The position numbers were made by a program, and so were the translations under genes. A DNA stretch of 9,101 nucleotides from Clostridia bacterium (GTDB lineage Bacteria > Bacillota_A > Clostridia > Oscillospirales > CAG-272). The notes under the pieces were generated by a model. That model ran no database searches and was not told the DNA's origin. It saw only the letters and a program-made list of their open reading frames with translations. The stretch lies in NCBI GenBank assembly GCA_017407885.1, contig JAFQVU010000203.1:1-9101 (forward strand), read 5' to 3'. Shown here one piece after another: positions 1 through 6,146 of this stretch; position 1 is the first letter of the stretch, and each line of letters begins with the position of its first letter.

Positions 1-8
1 GGTAATGA

Positions 9-136
9 GCGTGAAAAATGAATATTTCACGCAACGTATTTTTGTCTTTGTCGGCTTCGCCGCCAATTTCGTATACGAAACCGACAAAAACATCGACAAA
101 TAAGGAAGTCTTTGCTTCGCAAAGACAAGGTGATTA
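9..136 (+). repeat. Structured 128-nt cassette repeat, copy 1
   Basis: First of three near-identical 128-nt units, head-to-tail with copy 2 (6 differences, about 95% identity, no gaps). It contains three inverted repeats. Stem 1 is at 9-32 (GCGTGAAAAAT against ATATTTCACGC, one mismatch). A central stem pairs TTTTTGTC 39-46 with GACAAAAA 83-90 and encloses TTTCG/CGAAA around a TATA loop and a small CGGC-TTC-GCCG hairpin. A final perfect 8-bp hairpin lies at 108-126 (GTCTTTGC, loop TTC, GCAAAGAC). AAGG at 127-130 lies 8 nt before the GTG at 139 in copy 2. The two bases before this copy's own GTG spacing are GG at 1-2, so a matching ribosome-binding site, from another copy or an upstream gene, was probably cut off by the window edge. 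Repetition and stems are read directly; function is not known to me. Confidence 0.93.
11..103 (+). CDS. Possible 30-codon small ORF inside repeat copy 1
   Basis: A GTG at 11 opens a 30-codon frame ending at TAA 101-103. The peptide has a short aromatic/hydrophobic core (RIFVFVGFAANF, about residues 9-20) and a charged end (ETDKNIDK). GG at 1-2 is 8 nt from the GTG, the same spacing seen at the other repeat junctions, so a ribosome-binding site may lie just left of the window. I do not recognise the peptide. The frame is open in all three copies, but at over 90% identity that is weak evidence of selection. It may equally be a by-product of an RNA element. Translation is an inference. Confidence 0.28.
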   Translation: MKNEYFTQRIFVFVGFAANFVYETDKNIDK

Positions 137-264
137 GCGTGAAAAATGAATTTTTCACGCAACGAATTTTTGTCTTTGCCGGCTTCGCCGCCAATTTCGC
201 AGACGAAACCGACAAAAATATCGACAAATAAGGAAGTCTTTGCTTCGCAAAGACAAGGTGATTA
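137..264 (+). repeat. Structured 128-nt cassette repeat, copy 2
   Basis: Second unit, exactly contiguous with copy 1. Stem 1 at 137-160 is a perfect 11-bp inverted repeat around GA. The central stem pairs ATTTTTGTC 166-174 with GACAAAAAT 211-219, with an inner TTTCG/CGAAA hairpin whose loop is CAGA (TATA in copy 1). The last hairpin, 236-254, is a perfect 8-bp stem with a TTC loop. AAGG at 255-258 then gives the ribosome-binding site for the zinc metallopeptidase ATG at 267. The unit ends 2 nt before that ATG. It matches copy 3 at 119 of 128 positions. The arrangement resembles small non-autonomous intergenic repeats of bacteria in size and palindromic content, but no transposase ends or clear target duplication can be seen. 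Confidence 0.93.
139..231 (+). CDS. Possible 30-codon small ORF inside repeat copy 2
   Basis: GTG at 139, TAA at 229-231, same frame as in the other copies. It has the best-supported initiation signal of the three: AAGG at 127-130 in copy 1, followed by 8 nt, is the same Shine-Dalgarno geometry that serves the metallopeptidase and rlmN starts. Residue 14 is Ala (Val in the other copies) and residue 22 is Asp (Tyr in the others). The GTG sits within the 5' arm of the perfect stem 1 palindrome, so folding of the RNA could hide it. The product, if made, is a short peptide with a roughly 12-residue hydrophobic middle, shorter than a normal membrane helix. No known family recognised. Confidence 0.32.
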   Translation: MKNEFFTQRIFVFAGFAANFADETDKNIDK

Positions 265-266
265 AT
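236..266 (+). promoter_or_regulatory. Repeat-borne hairpin and ribosome-binding site for the metallopeptidase
   Basis: A perfect 8-bp hairpin (236-254, loop TTC) is followed immediately by AAGG (255-258) and an 8-nt spacer to ATG 267. This decides the start: an in-frame TTG at 240 lies inside the hairpin arm and has no ribosome-binding site, so the longer frame is rejected. The hairpin just 5' of the Shine-Dalgarno could protect or process the downstream message, or restrict ribosome access; that is inference. Confidence 0.7.
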
Positions 267-965
267 ATGTTTTTTTACGGTATAGATCTTTCATACCTTA
301 TTCTTGTTCTGCCGGCGGTAATATTCGCTTTCTGGGCGCAGGCTAACGTAAAAGGGACATTTACAAAATATGCCAAGATCGCTTCAAAACGCGGAATGAC
401 CGGAGCTGATGCGGCAAGACGGATACTTGATGCCAACGGACTTACACACGTGCGTATAGCACAGGTCAAGGGCGATCTTACCGACCATTTCAATCCGAGT
501 GATAATACAGTATATCTTTCCGAAACCGTACATTCATGTGCAAACGCCGCGGCGGTTGGAGTTGCCGCACACGAGGCGGGACACGCGGTACAGTATGCGG
601 TTGGATATACTCCAATGAAGGTGCGTGCGGCTATTATACCTATTACAAATATCGGCTCGAATATTGCCTTGCCGCTCGTGCTTCTCGGTATACTTTTGTC
701 GTTTCCGACGCTTGCGTATCTTGGCGTTATAGCGTTTGGACTTTCCACGCTGTTTCAGCTTGTGACGCTTCCCGTGGAGTTCAATGCAAGCTCACGCGCG
801 ATGGAAGCGCTTACTTCATCAGGACAGCTTGATGACGATGAGCTTAAAAGTGCACGTAAAGTGCTTACCGCGGCGGCGCTTACCTACGTGGCGGCGCTTG
901 CTGTATCGCTTGCCAATCTGATCAGAATATTCCTTATTGCAAAGCGCTCGGATAGAAGAAGATAA
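267..965 (+). CDS. Membrane zinc metallopeptidase, YugP / Zn_peptidase_2 family
   Basis: Protein of 232 residues from ATG 267. An N-terminal membrane segment (about 9-25) precedes a soluble part with the zincin motif HEAGH at 102-106, followed by two hydrophobic segments (about 122-147 and 149-170), the motif PVEFNASSRA (169-178) that likely provides the third zinc ligand Glu171, and a last hydrophobic segment (about 200-225) with a basic end. Length, HEAGH and EFNASSRA match the YugP-like neutral zinc metallopeptidases commonly found between fmt and rsmB in Clostridia. The physiological substrate is not established; a role in membrane-protein quality control is often assumed. ATG 267 is preferred over TTG 240 because repeat copy 2 supplies AAGG 8 nt upstream. 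Its TAA abuts the rsmB ATG (TAAATG), indicating one operon. Confidence 0.93.
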   Translation: MFFYGIDLSYLILVLPAVIFAFWAQANVKGTFTKYAKIASKRGMTGADAARRILDANGLTHVRIAQVKGDLTDHFNPSDNTVYLSETVHSCANAAAVGVAAHEAGHAVQYAVGYTPMKVRAAIIPITNIGSNIALPLVLLGILLSFPTLAYLGVIAFGLSTLFQLVTLPVEFNASSRAMEALTSSGQLDDDELKSARKVLTAAALTYVAALAVSLANLIRIFLIAKRSDRRR

Positions 966-2309
966 ATGGAAAAGAAGAAATATACCGCCCGTGAGGCGGC
1001 TTACCGCTCACTGATACTCTGTGAGCGCGATAAAAAATATTCGAGTCTCGAAATTGATTCCTCAATAAAGCGATTTTCGCTCGAAGGTGCGGATAAGGGT
1101 CTTTATACCGCGCTTGTTTACGGAGTGATTGAACGCCGTATCACGCTTGATTATATCATAGGAAAACTTTCGTCAAAGCCGGTTGACACGCTTGATACCG
1201 AAGTGCTTACCTTGCTTCGTCTCGGGCTCTATCAGCTTATCTGGCTTGATCGAATTCCCGACAGTGCGGCGGTTAATGAAACTGTCAATCTCGCAAAGAA
1301 GAATGCGCCGCGCGCCTCTTCCTTTATTAATGCGGTACTCCGTAATTTCCTGCGGACAATGAGCAAGGATGCACTCCCATATCCGAGCAGAAACGATATG
1401 AAACGCTTCTTGTCTGTACGATATTCGTGCGGCGAGGATGTGATTGATGTTCTCACAGATTCGGGGTACGATACTGAAGCTGTGCTTGCGGCGTTTGAGC
1501 GCCATCCAGACGTTACTTTGCGTGTTAACACTCTGAAGATAACACGCGATGAACTACTATCTCAACTTGAAAAATTGGGGATAGATGCCTCGGCAACTGA
1601 ATACTCTCCGTACGGAATAAGGCTCCTCAAAAAAACGCTTCCTGCCGAGGTGTCGGAACTTATTTCATGCGGACTCGTCTATATACAGGACGAGGCATCG
1701 CAGGTAGCCGGATTTGCGGCGGATCCTGCCCCAGGGACTGTACTTATCGACACATGCGCGTGCCCTGGTGGAAAGAGCTTCGGTGCGGCAATGCTGATGA
1801 ATAACAGCGGATGCGTAAAAAGCTTTGACCTTCACAAAAACAAGCTTTCACTTGTAGAATCCGGCGCAAAACGGCTTGGTATAATCATTATCGAAACCTC
1901 CGAAAAGGACGGTTCCAAGCGTGATGACACTCTTGTAGAATGTGCCGATACGGTGCTGTGTGATGTGCCGTGCTCTGGACTCGGCGTTATTGCAAAAAAG
2001 CCGGAAATAAGATACAAATCCCATGCAGACTTTGAAAGACTGCCGGAGATACAGTATTCGATACTTAAAAACTCATCCGCATATGTAAAGAAGGGCGGCG
2101 TGCTCTGCTATTCGACATGTACGCTTAACAAAGTGGAAAATGAAGAGGTGGTAAATCGTTTCCTTTCGGAAAACGGTGAATTTAAAGCAGAAGATTTTAA
2201 AGTCGGCACAATTGAAAGCCACGGCGGAATGCTTACACTTCTTCCAAATGTACACGGAACGGACGGATTTTTTGTGGCTAAATTTCGTAAAAATAATGAA
2301 TTAGCGTGA
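966..2309 (+). CDS. rsmB: 16S rRNA (cytosine-967-C5)-methyltransferase RsmB
   Basis: Protein of 447 residues, the usual family length. Residues 1-135 form the NusB-like RNA-binding domain (AAVNETVNLAKK, SSFINAVLRNFLR). The Rossmann methyltransferase domain follows, with SAM-binding DTCACPGGKS (262-271), acidic DLHKNKL (288-294), the PCSGLG motif with Cys336 (335-340), PEIRYK (346-351) and YSTCT with Cys385 (382-386). In m5C methyltransferases the motif VI Cys (385) is the nucleophile and the motif IV Cys (336) helps release product. It transfers a methyl group from SAM to C967 of 16S rRNA in the cytoplasm. The usual end, TDGFFVAKFRK, is followed by five residues partly created at the junction with repeat copy 3, which provides the TGA stop. 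The start directly abuts the metallopeptidase stop, with a weak purine-rich AGAAGAAG upstream. Confidence 0.97.
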   Translation: MEKKKYTAREAAYRSLILCERDKKYSSLEIDSSIKRFSLEGADKGLYTALVYGVIERRITLDYIIGKLSSKPVDTLDTEVLTLLRLGLYQLIWLDRIPDSAAVNETVNLAKKNAPRASSFINAVLRNFLRTMSKDALPYPSRNDMKRFLSVRYSCGEDVIDVLTDSGYDTEAVLAAFERHPDVTLRVNTLKITRDELLSQLEKLGIDASATEYSPYGIRLLKKTLPAEVSELISCGLVYIQDEASQVAGFAADPAPGTVLIDTCACPGGKSFGAAMLMNNSGCVKSFDLHKNKLSLVESGAKRLGIIIIETSEKDGSKRDDTLVECADTVLCDVPCSGLGVIAKKPEIRYKSHADFERLPEIQYSILKNSSAYVKKGGVLCYSTCTLNKVENEEVVNRFLSENGEFKAEDFKVGTIESHGGMLTLLPNVHGTDGFFVAKFRKNNELA

Positions 2310-2431
2310 AAAATAAATTTTTCACGCAACGAATTTTTGTCTTTGTCGGCTTCGCCGCCAATTTCGCATACGAAACCGACAAAAATATCGACAAGTAAGG
2401 AAGTCTTTGCCTTGCAAAGACAGGGTATTTA
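2304..2431 (+). repeat. Structured 128-nt cassette repeat, copy 3, between rsmB and rlmN
   Basis: Third unit, 2 kb from the tandem pair and in the same orientation. It starts 4 nt before the end of rsmB, so the rsmB stop codon TGA 2307-2309 lies inside the repeat, and ends 2 nt before the rlmN GTG at 2434. Stem 1 at 2304-2327 is a perfect 11-bp inverted repeat around AA. The central stem is 2333-2341 with 2378-2386. The last hairpin, 2403-2421, keeps the 8-bp stem but has loop CTT instead of TTC. AGGG at 2422-2425 is the rlmN Shine-Dalgarno. Relative to the unit, the downstream start codon is at the same offset as in copy 2. It differs from copy 2 at 9 and from copy 1 at 11 of 128 positions. 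Confidence 0.93.
2306..2398 (+). CDS. Possible 30-codon small ORF inside repeat copy 3
   Basis: GTG at 2306 overlaps the rsmB stop (GTGA, with TGA at 2307-2309), a classic geometry for translational coupling; the frame closes at TAA 2396-2398. No clear Shine-Dalgarno is seen within rsmB, so initiation would rely on ribosomes finishing rsmB. Residue 4 is Lys here and Glu in the other copies. Thirty-five nucleotides separate its stop from the rlmN GTG, and they hold the 8-bp hairpin and the rlmN Shine-Dalgarno. Whether the peptide matters, or the frame only keeps ribosomes moving through the insertion, cannot be told from sequence. Confidence 0.3.
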   Translation: MKNKFFTQRIFVFVGFAANFAYETDKNIDK

Positions 2432-2433
2432 TT
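2403..2433 (+). promoter_or_regulatory. Repeat-borne hairpin and ribosome-binding site for rlmN
   Basis: The 8-bp hairpin at 2403-2421 (loop CTT) runs into AGGG at 2422-2425, 8 nt from GTG 2434. Geometry is identical to that in front of the metallopeptidase. It supports GTG 2434 as the rlmN start rather than TTG 2407, which is within the hairpin, or ATG 2470, which has no Shine-Dalgarno and would shorten the conserved N-terminus. Confidence 0.65.
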
Positions 2434-3513
2434 GTGTTTGATGTAAACGGAAAAGCCGATCTTCTTTCAATGGACATTCCCGAGCTTGAGGAATTCCTTG
2501 CGGAGCTTGGTGAGCCGAAATACCGCGCAAAGCAAATCTTTTCATGGATGCATCGCGGTGTCGGAATTGAAGGAATGACCGACATTTCAAAAAAACTCCG
2601 CGAAAAGCTTTCCGAGACTGCGATTGTTGATATTCCGAGCGTTGAGCAAAAGCTAGTATCAAAGCTTGACGGCACGGTTAAATACCTCTTCGGACTTCAC
2701 GACGGCAATGTTATCGAGAGCGTTTTCATGCGGTATAAGCACGGAAACACCATATGCATTTCGAGCGAGGTCGGATGCCCGATGGGATGCAAATTCTGCG
2801 CATCCACGATCGGCGGTTTGGTGAGAAAGCTTCGCCCTGCCGAGCTTCTCGGACAGATAATCGCCGCCGAGAGGGATATGGGTGAGCGCATTTCCAATAT
2901 CGTAATGATGGGTATTGGCGAGCCGCTTGATAATTTCGATAATACATTAAAATTTCTGCAGCTTGTCGGGGATCCGGCAGGACTTAATATCGGATCGCGC
3001 CACATATCACTTTCCACATGCGGTCTTGTTGATAAGATAGACGAGCTTGCAAAGCATGATCTTCAGATAACTCTGTCGATATCTCTGCATGCGGCGGATG
3101 ATGATACTCGTTCGTCAATAATGCCGGTGAACAACAAATGGAATATCGAAGCACTGCTTGATTCCTGCCGCCGTTATTTTGCGGCGACGGGGCGGAGAAT
3201 ATCGTTTGAATATACGCTTATTGCAGGCAAGAATGATTCCGCCGAATATGCAAGGCGGCTCGCACATACGCTTAAGCAGGGACTTTACCGCAAATCAAAG
3301 CCGTTTCCTATACATGTCAATCTAATAACGGTAAATGAGGTTGAAGAGAGCGGATTTTCACGCTCAAGCACAGATGCTGTAAAGAAGTTCTGTGAAACGC
3401 TGAATTCTCTCGGCGTTAACGCTACCGTCAGACGAAAACTCGGCGGTGATATAAACGCCTCGTGCGGACAGCTCAGGCGTGCTAAACTTAAAGAAGACTG
3501 TAAGATTGTATAA
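2434..3513 (+). CDS. rlmN: Dual-specificity rRNA/tRNA (adenine-C2)-methyltransferase RlmN
   Basis: Protein of 359 residues from GTG 2434. N-terminal helical domain with GEPKYRAKQIFSWMHRG (about 26-42), then a radical-SAM barrel with the 4Fe-4S motif C115-x3-C119-x2-C122 (CPMGCKFC), GIGEPLDN for SAM binding (160-167), SLHAADD (217-223) and GGDINASCGQLR near the end, where Cys344 corresponds to the Cys that is itself methylated during the reaction. The enzyme uses two SAM molecules to make 2-methyladenosine at A2503 of 23S rRNA and A37 of some tRNAs. The start is inferred from the repeat-encoded AGGG; the gene's own 5' untranslated region is therefore entirely the repeat. A 51-nt gap with a small hairpin leads to stp. 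Confidence 0.97.
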   Translation: MFDVNGKADLLSMDIPELEEFLAELGEPKYRAKQIFSWMHRGVGIEGMTDISKKLREKLSETAIVDIPSVEQKLVSKLDGTVKYLFGLHDGNVIESVFMRYKHGNTICISSEVGCPMGCKFCASTIGGLVRKLRPAELLGQIIAAERDMGERISNIVMMGIGEPLDNFDNTLKFLQLVGDPAGLNIGSRHISLSTCGLVDKIDELAKHDLQITLSISLHAADDDTRSSIMPVNNKWNIEALLDSCRRYFAATGRRISFEYTLIAGKNDSAEYARRLAHTLKQGLYRKSKPFPIHVNLITVNEVEESGFSRSSTDAVKKFCETLNSLGVNATVRRKLGGDINASCGQLRRAKLKEDCKIV

Positions 3514-3529
3514 CTACTATAACAATCAT

Positions 3530-3545
3530 TTTGGGGATTCCCAAA
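3530..3545 (+). other. Small hairpin between rlmN and stp
   Basis: TTTGGG (3530-3535) and CCCAAA (3540-3545) form a perfect 6-bp stem around GATT. It is followed by GAGAGGA, not by a T-run, so it does not look like a terminator. It stands right next to the stp ribosome-binding site and may be a processing or stability element. Could be chance. Confidence 0.35.
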
Positions 3546-3564
3546 GAGAGGAATGATCGTATCA

Positions 3565-4368
3565 ATGAATTTTTTCGGTAAAAGTGATATGGGCATGATG
3601 CGTACGGAAAATCAGGATAGCTATGTTATCCGTCCCGTATGCAAAAATGCTACGCTATGCGTCGTATGTGACGGTATGGGCGGCGCGAAGAGCGGTAATG
3701 TTGCCAGCGAAAAGGCAATAGAAACATTTGTGGAGAGCGCTCTGAAATATGCTTCATCAAAGGTTGGACGCGACGGTATGCTTACGCTCACGAGCGATGA
3801 TGCATGCATAATTCTTGATGATGCCGCACGTGACGCAAATCAAGAGGTGTATACACTTGCACAGAGTTCACCAGATTATCAGGGAATGGGAACAACACTG
3901 GTTGCCGCACTCTTTTGCGACAATACGGTGTATGTTATAAATATCGGAGACAGCCGTCTCTACCTTATTTCCGACAATACGATCACGCAGATAACACACG
4001 ATCATTCTTATGTCCAGCATCTTATTGACAGCGGTACTGTGAGCGTGGAAGAGGCAAGAAATCATCCTTTCAGAAACCGTATCACACGTGCTATCGGTAT
4101 TTCCGATGAGCTTGAGACCGATATTTTCTCGGTTGAGCTTTCAAGCCTTGATGTTGCATACTTACTTCTTTGCTCGGACGGATTGTCGGGTCTGATGCTC
4201 CCCGAGGATATATATTCTATCATTTCCTCTGATCTTGATATCGATGTTGTTACCGATATAGAAGCAGAGCTTTGCGATAAAACCGATCGCCTTATAAAAG
4301 CAGCCAATGATGCGGGTGGTACTGACAATATAACCGCGGTGCTCGTGAAATATATAAAGGAGCTGTGA
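3565..4368 (+). CDS. stp: PP2C-family Ser/Thr protein phosphatase, partner of PrkC (Stp/PrpC)
   Basis: Protein of 267 residues from ATG 3565. It carries all PP2C landmarks: SDMGMMRTENQDSY (7-20), VCDGMGG with metal-binding Asp36 (34-40), MGTTLVAAL (108-116), IGDSRLYLI (127-135), LCSDGLSG with Asp205 (202-209) and GGTDNITAVLV with Asp254 (251-261). These Asp residues coordinate the Mn/Mg pair. It is cytoplasmic, with no membrane segment, and removes phosphate from PrkC and PrkC substrates. Two start codons are possible: ATG 3553 touches the purine-rich GAGAGGA at 3546-3552 and is too close for it; ATG 3565, about 12 nt away, fits both the ribosome-binding site and the family N-terminus better. 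The stop overlaps the prkC start (TGATG), so production of phosphatase and kinase is probably coupled. Confidence 0.96.
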   Translation: MNFFGKSDMGMMRTENQDSYVIRPVCKNATLCVVCDGMGGAKSGNVASEKAIETFVESALKYASSKVGRDGMLTLTSDDACIILDDAARDANQEVYTLAQSSPDYQGMGTTLVAALFCDNTVYVINIGDSRLYLISDNTITQITHDHSYVQHLIDSGTVSVEEARNHPFRNRITRAIGISDELETDIFSVELSSLDVAYLLLCSDGLSGLMLPEDIYSIISSDLDIDVVTDIEAELCDKTDRLIKAANDAGGTDNITAVLVKYIKEL

Positions 4369-6137
4369 TGATGGATCAGTTTGAGAGATACGTAGGTCAG
4401 GTTTTTGATAAGCGTTACAGAATAGTCAAAGTCATCGGAATCGGCGGAATGGCGGTTGTATTTGAGGCGACGGATCTGCTTATGCGCCGCAATGTAGCCG
4501 TAAAGATGCTCAAGGACGAGATAAATAACGATACACAATCGGTAAAACGCTTTATTAATGAGAGTAAGGCGGTTGCGATGCTGTCGCATCCTAATATTGT
4601 AAATATCTATGATGTGTCGGTTAAGGACTCCCTCAAATATATCGTAATGGAGCTTGTTGAGGGTATTACATTAAAAAATTACATTCTCAAAAAGGGTACA
4701 CTCACCTTTGGCGAGATAATGAGTATCACCGAGCAGATACTTTTAGCGCTTGACCATGCTCATCAGAAGGGCGTTGTACACCGTGATATCAAGCCGCAGA
4801 ATATTATGATGCTCAAAAACGGCTCAATAAAGGTTGCGGATTTCGGTATCGCAAAGCTGCATAACGCGGAAACTGTTACTATGACCGATAAAGCTATCGG
4901 TACGGTATTCTATATCAGTCCCGAGCAGGCAAGTGGCAAGAAGATTGACCGCCGCAGTGATATCTATTCGCTCGGCGTTACGATGTACGAAATGGCAACG
5001 GGCAAGCTTCCGTTTGTTGCGGACAGCCCTGTAACTGTCGCTATAATGCAGGTCAAGAACCGTCCGCGTCCACCTCGCGAACTTAATTCGTCGCTCCCGA
5101 TAGGACTTGAACAGATAATAATGGGCGCGATGGAAAAGAATCCCGACAACCGTTTTCAAAGCGCGGCACAGATGCTTCGCCATGTTGCGCAGGTCAAGAA
5201 CAATCCGCGAACTATATTTAAAATGCCCAAGACCGATACTTCTGCGGAACTGGTCGGCGGCGGACCGCAGATGCCATCTAACGTAAAAAAGCTTACTCGT
5301 CCGTCACGTGCCAGCCGCTCGATGTTCCCGGTTATCGCAGGTGTCGCGAGTGCATTTCTGATCGTTTGCTGTATCAGTGCGGTTATTGTGCTGACAAAGC
5401 TGTTTGAGGTGACCACCACGGATACATCAAGACAGATAAGCGTCCCGGAATTCGTCGGTATGTTATATAATGAGGAGCTTGAAGCACAGCTTGAATCCGA
5501 TTGCTACAACGTAGAAGTTGAGTATGTCTATGACGCTAAATATGACCGATATGAGATTATCGGACAAGATCCCCTGCCTAAAGAAAAACGCAAGGTCAAT
5601 CCCGAGAAAAATCAAATGTGCGATCTCACGCTAAAGGTATGCTGGGGCGCGGAGACTCTCGATTTGCCGGATTATGCGTACAAGGATTCACGCGATGCCG
5701 AGATAGAAATACGTGCGCTTGGACTTATTCCGCATGTTGTAAAGGAGCAGCACGAATATATCAGCGAGGGATACGTTATACGCACCGAGCCTGCACCCGA
5801 TACAACGCTTAAGCGCGGTGATTATGTAACTGTATTTGTCAGTAGCGGTCAGAATATAGAGTATACGGTGGTACCAGATTTTGACGGTGCTGATGAGCAG
5901 GCTGTCATGAAGCTGATTGATGAAAACGGACTTAAACTTGGTTCTGTTACGTATGAACCGAGCGAGACAGTTGCCAAGGGCCTTGTTATCAGTCAAAGCC
6001 CTACCAAAGAGCTTAAAGTACCGAAGGGAACAAAAATTGACTTTGTTATGAGTCTCGGCTCTGCTTCAGACGACTCAGGGGCAGATACCGGTGAGGATAC
6101 TGCCGAAGCTGCGACAGAGGATACAACTACGGAGTGA
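4368..6137 (+). CDS. prkC: PASTA-domain eukaryotic-like Ser/Thr protein kinase PrkC (Stk1)
   Basis: Protein of 589 residues from ATG 4368. Cytoplasmic kinase domain (about 15-275) with glycine loop GIGGMAVVFEA, catalytic Lys47 (VAVKML), helix-C Glu65, HRDIKPQN (Asp140), DFG (Asp158) and an activation loop with several Thr (VTMTDKAIGTVFYISPEQA). A basic juxtamembrane stretch leads to one membrane helix (about 319-345), placing the C-terminus outside. Three PASTA domains follow (about 357-427, 429-495, 499-564; starts SVPEFVG, LDLPDYAY, TVVPDFDG), which in this family bind muropeptides or lipid II. The end is an acidic, Thr-rich tail of about 24 residues. The kinase regulates wall synthesis, division and spore germination in Firmicutes. 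AAAGGAG at 4356-4362 serves ATG 4368 (5 nt) or ATG 4371 (8 nt); the upstream GTG 4365 is too close. Directly coupled to stp. Confidence 0.97.
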   Translation: MMDQFERYVGQVFDKRYRIVKVIGIGGMAVVFEATDLLMRRNVAVKMLKDEINNDTQSVKRFINESKAVAMLSHPNIVNIYDVSVKDSLKYIVMELVEGITLKNYILKKGTLTFGEIMSITEQILLALDHAHQKGVVHRDIKPQNIMMLKNGSIKVADFGIAKLHNAETVTMTDKAIGTVFYISPEQASGKKIDRRSDIYSLGVTMYEMATGKLPFVADSPVTVAIMQVKNRPRPPRELNSSLPIGLEQIIMGAMEKNPDNRFQSAAQMLRHVAQVKNNPRTIFKMPKTDTSAELVGGGPQMPSNVKKLTRPSRASRSMFPVIAGVASAFLIVCCISAVIVLTKLFEVTTTDTSRQISVPEFVGMLYNEELEAQLESDCYNVEVEYVYDAKYDRYEIIGQDPLPKEKRKVNPEKNQMCDLTLKVCWGAETLDLPDYAYKDSRDAEIEIRALGLIPHVVKEQHEYISEGYVIRTEPAPDTTLKRGDYVTVFVSSGQNIEYTVVPDFDGADEQAVMKLIDENGLKLGSVTYEPSETVAKGLVISQSPTKELKVPKGTKIDFVMSLGSASDDSGADTGEDTAEAATEDTTTE

Positions 6138-6146
6138 ACTTCATAA

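Noticed and set aside
27..227. Minus-strand frame over the two tandem repeats, sharing a peptide with the frame at 2322-2675
   Set aside because: The shared Arg-rich peptide arises only because the DNA is repeated. No minus-strand ribosome-binding site, no family resemblance, and the copy 3 version runs into rlmN antisense.
9..264. CRISPR array or integron attC-like array
   Set aside because: Units are contiguous at 128 nt with no variable spacers; there is no integrase or Cas gene in view, and the units hold a reading frame and ribosome-binding site.
240..266. TTG 240 as start of the metallopeptidase (and TTG 2407 for rlmN)
   Set aside because: Both lie inside the repeat hairpin without a Shine-Dalgarno; ATG 267 and GTG 2434 have good sites 8 nt upstream and fit the family N-termini.
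2304..2431. Insertion-sequence remnant with target-site duplication
   Set aside because: No transposase fragment; the AT-rich flanks (AATTA on the left, ATTTA at the right end) are not a convincing duplication.
3530..3545. Terminator between rlmN and stp
   Set aside because: The 6-bp stem has no T-run and is followed at once by the stp ribosome-binding site; operon continuity is more likely.
4062..4589. Long minus-strand frame across the stp-prkC junction
   Set aside because: Antisense shadow of two well-supported genes; no initiation signal or recognisable motif.
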